From contig JBAMJV010010119.1 of NCBI GenBank assembly GCA_037951105.1, positions 53,751 to 117,750 of the forward strand: a stretch of DNA of 64,000 nt, written 5' to 3'. Below the pieces are notes generated by a model. It was not told the origin of the DNA. It did not search any database and saw nothing but the letters and a program-made list of their open reading frames with translations. Shown here piece by piece: positions 56,201 through 64,000 of the stretch (positions are counted from its first letter, which is position 1; each line of letters begins with the position of its first letter). The DNA is from Echinarachnius parma. Lineage: Eukaryota; Echinodermata; Echinoidea; Clypeasteroida; Echinarachniidae. A program made the translations under genes and the position numbers.

Positions 56201-59200
56201 ATGGCGTCAGTTTTAGGTTCGCCCCAGATTGCACGGTTTCAAGTCCAAACAAGCAAAAGCTCCCTACCGTGAGAGGGGGAAAACACCCCTCCCACACCCT
56301 CCCCGCGCTCAGTCATGTGTCATTTATAACTATTAATTTTTCAATATAGCATGTTAACATACATTGACAAAAGTTTTTTCGCTGTAAAATAAAGGTATCA
56401 CGTTAACAAAAGTAATACCTTGTCACACATTCCAGAATATTTGAATGCCAATTCTTTCGATTCAATACGTAGTCATATATTACATATTTTTAAATTCATA
56501 TTCATATACAGAATGTCCCTTAAAAATGAACATATCAACCGTTCATGTTTTAATTTGTTAAGCTGTGTCATATGAGTGGCTTGAGGAGCGTCACGATTCT
56601 AATTATAATCAAGATGAAACAAACATTTTCAATCATTGAAATGACTCACGTGAACATTTTTTTTTATTTTTCTCTCTTAAATTCATATTCATACTTTACA
56701 CTGCTATTCTGTTTTCATCATCCCCCTGTTTCTCTATCTATCTAATGTATACTGTCTGCCAATTAAAGACATCCATGTAAAGTGTCTAACTCCACGAACA
56801 TTACTTGGACCTTCCTCAGTTCTCTCCTGCCGTGTTGTTTAGCTTATGGTAAGAGAAGAATAAAATAGGGTTAGAATTTTTTCAAATGTCCCTTCAGTAT
56901 GAAGATAATTATCATTGAAAATCATTATATCAAAAGCGTTAAGCTAACGCTTTTGGATAAACGTACAATTGTCATAGTTGTACACGCCCGTCGCGACGGG
57001 TCGTTAGGCTAAGCGCGCGCAAATTCTGTACTGTCTGTATACACGTGTGCGGAATTCGTCAAACGGACGATTATTACTGCAACAAATCTACGGCAGGACA
57101 TCAGTATTCGGTGATAAAATATGAACTCAATATTCGTTTTTTCCACTAGGTAAACAGTGGACGTTTTCTTTCAAACTTTCACAAATCTTGTAATTGTATT
57201 TTACAATGATATTGATATAGGATTGAAGTCTCAAATGTCATTTTGTGCAATATCTGACACTTAACATGTATCACTCTAATCTTTTATACATTTGTCTTTT
57301 ATCGTATCCATGTGTCTCTTTTGTTTTCTTTAACATTTCCATCTCTTTTTTATTTGTTTATTTACCAACCCTTTCTTCTTCTCTTGCCTTTCCTCACTGT
57401 TTATATCATTCTCTCTTAATCTTAAAAACACCCGTTGATAATTGTTGGAACTTAATGTTTATCTTGGTCTCCTCTTACCCACAACCACTCTTCTTATAAT
57501 TATCACCCTTTCTCGACATGGAAGGAGTTACGTGCATCGTCGATAACCTCCCACCACATCTCATCGATATCAACATGAACTGTTGGAATGGATCGAGTGT
57601 TGACTATGGGACAATCTGCGATTTTCAGTGTACCACCGGTTACAGTCTTAATGGAAATGGTACAGTGCTGGTCACGTGTGCTGACGAAAATGTTCCTGAT
57701 TTTCCAAAATGCGAAGGTAATTGTGATATGCTTCATGTATGTCAACTGCTGATAAATTAATTTTATTTGATATAAGTTTTATTATTGTATTTTGTTACAG
57801 ATGGTTACTTAATATACATAGGTCTCTAATAGGGTACGCTTAAAGTGGTAAATTGTAAAAATGCATCTGACTAGAAAAAGTAGCAAATGTACATGTGAAC
57901 TATGGGAACTGCTGAAATACTGTAAAATACACCCTTAATGATTCTGCTTTCATAAATACGTATTTGTAGAAATGTCACTGTTTAACTGTTGATCACATAG
58001 TTTGAATTTTAAATATGTGTTATTAGTGTGCTTAGTATTATTAAAAAACAATACAGTAATCTGAGGAAACGATTAACATTTATACTTTGAAAGTTAAATA
58101 TTACATGTGCCCTTTTCGCATCATATTCAGTCTCTAGGTAAGGGTCCTTTTTTCGATTTCGCGTCTTAAAGGGATTAAAGGGATCTTGTTGACATGTGCA
58201 TACAGTGATGAGTGGTTGATTCGATGCATATTGTTGTTATCTAATATGTCCACCGGGTATGGGGGGGGGGGGGAATTTTAAGTTAAATGGAAGGTATATG
58301 GACGAGTAATGAGCAAAAATGCAAAGTGATATTCACTAACTCATTGCACTCACTTTTACATGGTTTTGACGGTCCAGTGGATAATATAATATCTGAACAC
58401 TTCAATCGTAAATATATTTTAAACGAAATGGAGATTTGAAAAAAAGAACGAAACCTGTCCCATGCTTTTATCGTGAACACGAATACAACAAGGTATGAGG
58501 GAACTGCTATAATTCCAATTGGATTTTGAGGATTTGGAAAATGTTACTAAGTGCCTTTAACAATGACTTAATTTTATGATGTTCATCACACTCTGCCATT
58601 TGTATTTCGGTCAAACTATGACCCTTTTCTTTTTTTTTATATCAACTAAATCGGTTCATTAGATCTTTTAATTTGAAAGAAATAAACATCCTCATAAATA
58701 CTAGATAAATGCCGCTTAAAGTGATAGCTCAGTTTTGGTTAACAGAGCGCTTTGAGAAATATTTGTATTATAAGGTATGAATAACTAAGTGTAGAATATG
58801 AACGAGCATACAAGTTCAAAGGCATACACAATTTTGTTTGATCAAAATCAGCTCACAAACAGCTAAAATATCCATACGTATATCCAACTGGAATAAATGT
58901 TTGGGACCAACTTTCCTACATATTTTTAGAAAATACACCAACATAATGGTTTTTAATTTATTTTGATGACCTCTCTGTAAAGCAGCAGTGTAATTTAACC
59001 GTGTATATGTTTAAAGGGGTAGTATAGTTTTGGTAAGGCTGAACTTTAGTAACCAAACCTGGACAGTAACATTATAAGCTAATGGTTATAATTCCACCAT
59101 TCTCGAAATGTATACAAAATTACAAACGACTAAGTAAAATGCCCTTTATCATTCAAAAAGTGCCATTAAAACACAAGAGGGCGCTTTTTTAAAAGTCATT

Positions 59201-62200
59201 GTTTTCAACCATTTTTCATACAAAATTATGTATGTGATGTTTTATTGAAATAATGATTAAAAAGAGAGATCATCAACAACTATTTGAAAAACGCTTTTGA
59301 AAAACTGTAAGCATTTTTGCAATTTTTTGAAAAAAATCATCTAATTATTTGGGCCCCAAATAATTATAAGATCAGATATATTTATTGATATTTCAGCCGT
59401 TTCTGGGTCGATTTTGACCAAATAAAGTTGATTCTGCCATTAAAATTGCATGTTCTCTCAAATTCGACACTCAGTTTTTCATTACCTCACACAAAAATTG
59501 TGATGTGCAGCGCCCTCTCTACCAAAACTAAACTTCCCCTTTAACTCCCATTCAGTCATCATTCAATTATAACTGTAAGTTTTTACAAATTAATTGCAAA
59601 TTTTAGTCACTAAAATTTAGTTTGACCAAACTCTCTCTAAAGTTAAACCAAGTAATTTGAAACCATTTTCTTGCAGAAACGATCTAATATAACAAACGTG
59701 TATTGTGTCCCAGCCATTTCAGATGAATTAGGGCGACAGAACCGTGGAACCGTTGCTCTCATCCTCCTATGTGTCTTCTTATGTATTGCTCTGATCATAA
59801 TTGGTACAGTCATACTTTTTCGGTGGCTCCGAATAAAAAATAACGGTAATTTATTTCTTTTACATTATTATTTTCAATCAATTACAAAGAATGCATTTAC
59901 CATTATGTGGTCGATTACAACGAAAAGCGTTCACAGCCAGATTATTACTTTTGAAATTCAAACTGCTTTGATTGTTTATTCCTTTTGCTCAGGTTGATTA
60001 GACATGTCAACCATAACCATAACAAAGTGTCAATTGAATTCACCTCGTCAGCAAGGCAGTAAGATTTAGCCTACATTTACCGCCCGTTTGCGCCGGTAAG
60101 AGTTCGCTATAATTTCGAGCCTTTTAATGCAAAGTCAATTTTATAGCAGTTTTTGTCAACATGTGAGTTATCAAATATCTTTCTTTCGCATGGTATGTGA
60201 TACAAGCATATTTTGCATTTGTTGTGTGCAGGACGATTCCCAAAACTCTCATTTGGCTTTAATTCAATGAAGTGAACATATTGGTTATAAAGAATAATAA
60301 GTGTATCACAATGTAATGTTCTCTGACCTGATTCATAAAGCTTTCACTATATACATTATATTCCATTATTTACTCGGATTTGATACGCAGGACTGCCAAC
60401 CCAAGTTAGAAGAAATGCCAACGAGAGCTCGCCTACTTTTCTCAAGGTAAGGGTTCTGTTTATATGACTTCTGCGCAATTATGATGGTGTATGCTCAGTG
60501 TCATACTTTTACACATAATAATACCGTTGTGTATAGTAGGGCAATGATAAAACACTTACAGAAACACGTAAGGTGTTTCCCCACAACCGATATTGTTTAC
60601 GCGCCTCCAATCAGTCCGACCACGATACGCAACTTTATACAGTATATAGCAGGCCATGATCTGAACAGTCTGTAGCTTCGTCCCCCCCTGCGAGCCCCCA
60701 CTATTGTTTGTTAGCCATACATTTTTATTTGGGGGCGTTGAATAGCTTAACTCAAAAAGCTTCCAGGGGCAGCGCTCCCTAAAACCCCACTAGAAATGGC
60801 TCGCATTTACTCGCTCGTCAGTTGAACCCCCTTGTAGAATTCCTTACTTCGCCACTGTTTATTTCCCTTTAAATGTATACCATGGTTTATTTTATTTGTG
60901 TATATACCTTCATTGGCTCTCTCCAGGAAAAATGTAGTAATCAATTACTATTCCCCATCACATGCATTGTCAGGGTCCACAATTATACCCGGATAGCGTC
61001 TGTACTTACATGTATCATGTATAAGGTTTTTACTATACACATTTGCTTCTCTGCCTGAAACACGCGCAAGTAAAAGATCACTGTCAAAAAGAAAGATCAC
61101 AACATTGGCAGGAAAATGTTCAGGCGTTGATAATTCAAGGGGAATTTTATGAACTTGCAGCTCTTGGATCAGAGTCAACCCACTGGAAGTCTTTGATAAT
61201 GATTTACCTCACGAAGTTGCACAATTTCTAATTCCTTGACGGATACGCTAAACACGAATGCAATCTTTTTCGTTGGGGCAGCCAGACAACTGCAAGCGCA
61301 TAGGTTTGTTAAACAGACAGTCCCTCTTTTACAAAACGTCTGAACAGTTTCCAGTTGACAGATGAGGATGAATGTAACACACACAAAAACAATCAGATCG
61401 AACAGCCCTGTAATTTGGATTCTACGAATGAAAAACGAATGCGTCCCTCCAGCAAACTAAATATCGGTCAAAAAAAGAGTTTAACTGATTTAGCATAACA
61501 ATATTATTGCAATAATATTGTACTTATTCTTGTAAAGGTATTGTGAAGCCGACATTTGTAAAGGTATGTCACGGAAAAAAAATAAAACAATGAAGAATTG
61601 TAGTCAGTTTAAGCGAGGTTTGGTTATTTTGTTTGGTATTCGGTCATTCCGTTGTTATATGTACGCGGGTCACTTAGCTAGCGCGGGTCACGTAGGGGTC
61701 ACGCATAGCGTTGTGATACTCCGTGGAATCCGTGTACGAACTTCCTCACTGGGTGAATACACGTATATTGCACAATGAACCGCTGGACGATGGTTTATTA
61801 GTTTTAGCTCTATAACTCCACGAAAAAGAGATTTCAAGCCCTAATTTTTTATTTCTTTCATATAAGACAAAACTTTTGAAATTTGGCTTGCAAAAGAGGG
61901 GCTATCCATTTAAGGGGTCAGTGACTGCATTTTGAGGAACAATTGTTTTACTTGGCACACATATTCCTTGGATCAAAAGAAGAACATTCATCCAAAGAGA
62001 CACTCTGTATTATGCTAATTATACATAAGTTCCATATTTTATGCAAATTTATTCACAGTCTGGTTCGTAACATTATGGTTCAACCAGAGCAAAATAACAA
62101 TGATTTCCTTCGGATGGTCATATCTCGGCCAATACGTCAGATATACCATTGATTTTCACCCTTATGGCATCATTGTGTATGCGCTGCTTGCTCGGAAAAT

Positions 62201-63665
62201 ATAGTTCAAATTGAGAAATTCAAAAAATTGATTTGTATGATGTCACAGCTTAGGTACTGTAGGTATTAGTTGTAGGTCAGAAAATTTGCGCTTTTTAACC
62301 AATCATATTTGCTTATTTGGAACGCGTAATATGACGTGAAATTGGTTGTGACTTGCAGCTGGATGTGTCTCTTTCTGCAATGGGGCCCTGGTCTGCTAAT
62401 GGAGGTTCAGACCAAGGAGTCACAAACCATGTATCCGCACTGTACTTAATTAATTATACTTGCTATTATACTTTGCTATTTTTTCTTATTGATATACAAT
62501 TCCATACATTTTTTTTTTATGGTAATTCCTTAACCAAGTGTTACACTACTTTTGTTTTCTATTTGATATTATTGTAATATTCGTTCTGCCCTGCGCTTGC
62601 AGTTATATGCCGGGGTGGGTTATGTACTTCCTGTTTTGTTGGCATACTTTGCCTAATGACCAAAAGTATAATACTGTTCGATAATCATGATTAATTTAGT
62701 AAAGAGTTTATTTCATGTACTTGAATTATCAGGTATATTTTTTCTTCGTTCATTAGCATACTGCTACATTTATTTTGATATTTTATTCTGCAAAAGGCTT
62801 GTGCTGAAATATATATCCTGTCTCCAATGATGGTAGATATATCATGTTAATTTTATGTCAAGTAATAATTTGGCGATATAAGGGTGACTCGTATTTATTT
62901 CGTATTTTATTTCCACATTTTCAAAACAAACAGTAAACAACATAATAGGATCAATATTTCAAGCGATATATGTAACACAATGGTTGTTTAACATAGGATA
63001 CACAATTAGTAGCCTACATATATGCTGATCCAAGTAGTAATTAATAACATATAAAAACATATAAAATGTGGAGGAGCCAATCTTTGAAGCAAGGCTTGTG
63101 ATTTGAAAGGCCCCTGAAATGGTTAAGCAATACTACGATTAAAAAATATAACAAATGTATAATGAATGACATGCTATTTAATTACGTATAATTATATACT
63201 GAATATACTGCATATTTGTAGCATGTCATACTTTCGCATGAACAAGCAATATCAATCAACAATGAAAATCTATATAAATCAACAACAAACAACAGAAAAA
63301 ACACATTATATAGAAACATAATGTGCGAGAATAGGGAAAGGGATAGAAGAGAGGAATTGAAGAAGGGCAAGTCAGAAGAACAATGTCATTTTTAGGGAAT
63401 ACTTAATACATGGATGTCATTATCATGATCATTATAACCATTTCAAGTATGAACAAATATGTACAAATATACAAATATACTTTGAAGGATTTTCCATGCT
63501 AATGTCCATTAATGTCAACAATTGTCCACAGTGTAGCATCACATTTCGCATTATTTATAACGGTGTATATACATGTCGTAATCATTCAGAGAAATGAAGA
63601 GGATTCGGCAGACGTCCAAGTCCAATTGGAGGAAAGCATTCCTCTAAACAGATCAGAAGATCAAA
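50218..63665 (+). CDS. Ig-V / sushi / sushi / TM receptor-like protein, 3' end outside window
   Basis: Seven coding segments (50218-50287, 51209-51541, 52139-52327, 57525-57716, 59723-59845, 60391-60446, 63590-63665) all join in compatible phase, giving about 346 residues before the window ends. Order: a hydrophobic signal segment (residues about 12-32); one V-type Ig domain with VPC, VRWIF and DSGEYAC; two six-cysteine sushi (CCP) domains; a stalk (DELGRQNRG); a membrane span (TVALILLCVFLCIALIIIG...); then a basic RWLRIKNN and an acidic tail. Every domain exon is phase 1-1, as usual for shuffled extracellular modules. No Tyr motif is seen in the visible tail. It is probably a cell-surface adhesion or immune-type receptor; the partner is unknown. 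Additional sushi exons between 52328 and 57524 cannot be excluded. Confidence 0.82.
51209..51541 (+). CDS. Receptor exon: V-type Ig domain
   Basis: Acceptor CTTCTACAG, donor GTAAAT. 111 codons. First Ig Cys in SSITVPCDK, core Trp in VRWIFNSS, and second Cys in DSGEYACRLTF. Two Asn-X-Ser sequons (NSS). The end strand is KVYVTVLG. Confidence 0.88.
52139..52327 (+). CDS. Receptor exon: sushi/CCP domain 1
   Basis: Acceptor CATGTTTTAG, donor GTAACA. 63 codons with six cysteines in CCP-like order, including CDFTCQEGFRLVGNAS, TECQRDG and PPHC. CCP domains normally have four core Cys; the extra pair (GC near the start and SGCSSG) is unusual but is repeated in domain 2. Confidence 0.85.
52360..52720. 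repeat. Dispersed repeat, relative of 36765-38560 and 58185-58440
   Basis: Shares GTGATGAATTGTTGAT, AAAGTGATATTTGCTAA and CAGTGGATAGT in the same order. It sits immediately after sushi exon 1; the copy at 58185 follows sushi exon 2, which hints that intron and exon were duplicated together. Confidence 0.5.
52964..54041 (+). mobile_element. hAT MITE, CARGGGCGTCGAT family, copy B
   Basis: The left CAGGGGCGTCGATCACG and right CGACGCCCTTG ends have an exact 8-bp TSD, GCCTGAAC, at 52956-52963 and 54042-54049. Collinear with copy A throughout, differing mainly in homopolymer lengths. It lies in the intron between the two sushi exons. Confidence 0.9.
54603..55096. mobile_element. Foldback made of TTCTTGATATCAAGAA palindromes
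   Basis: AAGGAGTGGTCACATTTGAC and about 45 further bases at the left are matched inverted at about 55020-55096. Between the arms are 11-12 copies of the palindrome TTCTTGATATCAAGAA, joined by TGCAT or TTGAATTC. They fall in two blocks separated by AAGTATTACCAATACAG, which itself occurs twice. No TSD was identified. It has the same plan as 11156-11882 with unrelated sequence. Confidence 0.85.
55100..56760. other. Intron sequence with a CpG-rich patch
   Basis: CpG density rises at about 55640-55790 (CCGCGCCGCTAGCGCTGGGC and following) with no reading frame attached. A G tract lies at 56078-56101, and a copy of the CTCCCTACCGTG repeat at 56205-56310. No exon was recognised. Confidence 0.4.
56760..57265. 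repeat. Dispersed repeat, uninterrupted relative of 46550-47480
   Basis: It matches the complement of the flanks of the MITE at 46749-47303. It contains a stem, CAAAAGCGTTAAGCTAACGC plus TTTTGG, near 56934-56959. Confidence 0.55.
57525..57716 (+). CDS. Receptor exon: sushi/CCP domain 2
   Basis: Acceptor CATGGAAG after a pyrimidine-rich stretch, donor GTAATT. 64 codons, six Cys: VTCIVD, MNCWNG, TICDFQC, VTCADE, PKCEG. CDFQCTTGYSLNGNG matches the CCP core and parallels CDFTCQEGFRLVGNA of domain 1. Confidence 0.83.
58185..58440. repeat. Dispersed repeat, third relative
   Basis: TTGTTGACATGTGCATACAG, a G tract at 58260-58273, ATGCAAAGTGATATTCAC and CAGTGGATAATAT follow the order of the copies at 36765 and 52360. 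Confidence 0.55.
58720..58980 (+). mobile_element. TTAA MITE, AGGGATAG family, partial copy
   Basis: After TTAA at 58716-58719 comes AGTGATAGCTCAGTTTTGG, then AGAGCGCTTTGAG. The right end is missing; a complete copy follows at 59015. Confidence 0.5.
59015..59540 (+). mobile_element. TTAA MITE, AGGGATAG family, full copy
   Basis: The ends AGGGGTAGTATAGTTTTGG and (inverted) AGGGGAAGTTTAGTTTTGG are flanked by TTAA at 59011-59014 and 59541-59544. It lies 182 bp before the transmembrane exon. Confidence 0.72.
59723..59845 (+). CDS. Receptor exon: stalk and transmembrane segment
   Basis: Of two nearby AG sites, the one at 59722 (CCAGCCATTTCAG) keeps phase 1; the upstream TTGCAG at about 59676 would meet a stop. 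It encodes DELGRQNRG, a span of about 24 hydrophobic residues and then RWLRIKNN. Confidence 0.8.
60391..60446 (+). CDS. Receptor exon: juxtamembrane cytoplasmic part
   Basis: Acceptor TGATACGCAG, donor GTAAGG. It encodes LPTQVRRNANESSPTFLK after a split Gly and shifts the junction phase from 1 to 0. Confidence 0.7.
60660..60856. repeat. Eroded hAT-like fragment
   Basis: Contains AAGCTTCCAGGGGCAGCGCT and ends ACTTCGCCACTG, like the right halves of the hAT elements elsewhere in the window. No left end or TSD was found. Confidence 0.4.
61043..61306 (+). pseudogene. C-terminal scrap of a non-LTR retrotransposon ORF
   Basis: Across three frames the text reads HAQVKDHCQKERSQHWQENV, then STHWKSL, then NDLPHEVAQF and DTLNTNA/NLFRWG. 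This order is familiar from the region after the RT domain of several invertebrate LINEs (a DLP...F segment followed by TLPTNANLxRW). At least two frameshifts. It is cut at its right by the MITE at 61313. Confidence 0.45.
61313..61909 (-). mobile_element. TTAA MITE, AGGGACA family, copy 2 (inverted)
   Basis: Flanked by TTAA at 61309-61312 and 61910-61913. Internal blocks are the complement of the copy at 9358-9926. It contains a perfect 24-bp palindrome at 61498-61521 that the other copy lacks. Confidence 0.62.
61914..63589. other. Receptor intron, little recognised
   Basis: Apart from the solitary MITE end at 62368-62391 and T-rich runs, no exon or element was recognised. Confidence 0.4.
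63590..63665 (+). CDS. Receptor exon: acidic cytoplasmic tail segment
   Basis: Acceptor AATCATTCAG, donor GTAAGT. It encodes RNEEDSADVQVQLEESIPLN, then RSEDQ, and ends one base into a codon, so at least one more exon lies beyond the window. No Tyr-based motif here. Confidence 0.68.
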
Positions 63666-63739
63666 GTAAGTGTTATTCACAAATTAATTCCCAGCTTATA
63701 GAGATGTAGTAAATTTGTTTGCAATTGCAAAAAGTTATG

Positions 63740-64000
63740 AAAGGGATATTTGAGTTTTGGTCTGGAGGGCGCTACACACAATAGTTTTCTTGAGAGATAA
63801 TGAAAAACTGAGTGTAAAATTTGAAAGAGCATACAATTTGTATGACAGAATAAACTGTCCATAAACATAGCCATTTGTAATAATTGTGGCGCCCCACAAT
63901 AATTCGGTAAATTCAAACCAGCCGTAACAAAATTTAAAAATGCTTCGTTTTTTCAAAAATGTACAGCTCTTTTCGAATGAGGCTTTTTACTTAGTCGTGT
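63740..64000 (-). mobile_element. TTAA MITE, AGGGATAG family, inverted, cut by window end
   Basis: AAGGGATATTTGAGTTTTGG, then GGAGGGCGCTACAC, GAGATAATGAAAAACTGAGT and TTACTTAGTCGT follow the complement of the full copies. The far end is outside. Confidence 0.6.

Noticed and set aside
59678-59722. Upstream TTGCAG acceptor for the receptor transmembrane exon
   Set aside because: Joining there after the phase-1 sushi exon gives an immediate stop; the acceptor at 59722 keeps the frame.

Overview
The window is animal nuclear DNA from an AT-rich genome. It shows GT-AG exons separated by kilobase introns, several degenerate non-LTR retrotransposon fragments, LTR-retrotransposon gag, long microsatellites and many terminal-inverted-repeat DNA transposons. 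The two recognisable host genes are an animal-type cytosolic sulfotransferase and an Ig plus sushi (CCP) single-pass membrane protein. With the repeat load, they suggest a marine invertebrate, most likely a deuterostome such as an echinoderm, hemichordate or amphioxus. The species cannot be fixed from the sequence alone.

Layout. 1-1105: minus-strand Ty3/gypsy-type gag fragment split by a 749-bp TTAA-flanked element. 1554-6050: a 4.5-kb inverted-repeat element with a second 3.2-kb TTAA-flanked element nested inside; both carry a short motif repeated many times. 6.4-8.75 kb: possible first exon, then two coding exons of an unrecognised gene broken by a repeat. 9.3-16 kb: dispersed repeats, including a palindrome-array foldback (11156-11882), a Mutator-like element with 9-bp TSD (13457-14839) and a Tc1/mariner-like element (14911-15877). 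16.5-17.8 kb: 5'-truncated LINE. 17.9-18.5 kb: last two exons of an unrecognised minus-strand gene. 18662-25209: a 6.5-kb hAT element defined by 12-bp TIRs and an exact 8-bp TSD, containing another foldback. 25.8-26.9 kb: the first of three copies of a second hAT family.

28420-34324: five 3' exons of a sulfotransferase on the plus strand, covering about 254 residues to the stop. Only the exon upstream of the PKSG/GT junction was not found. 34.3-50 kb: mostly repeats, including foldbacks, TTAA-target MITEs, a degenerate LINE, the third hAT copy (inverted) and an 0.8-kb tandem duplication. 50212-63665 and beyond the right edge: plus-strand Ig-V/sushi/sushi/transmembrane receptor gene. Its seven exons join in compatible phase, and its first coding exon sits just downstream of the tandem duplication.

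The sulfotransferase would act in the cytosol on small acceptors using PAPS. The Ig-CCP protein would act at the cell surface. Nothing links the two functionally. The most striking unexplained structure is a set of foldback elements that differ in sequence but share one plan: long inverted ends around an array of short, usually palindromic units. No tRNA, rRNA or CRISPR array was recognised.
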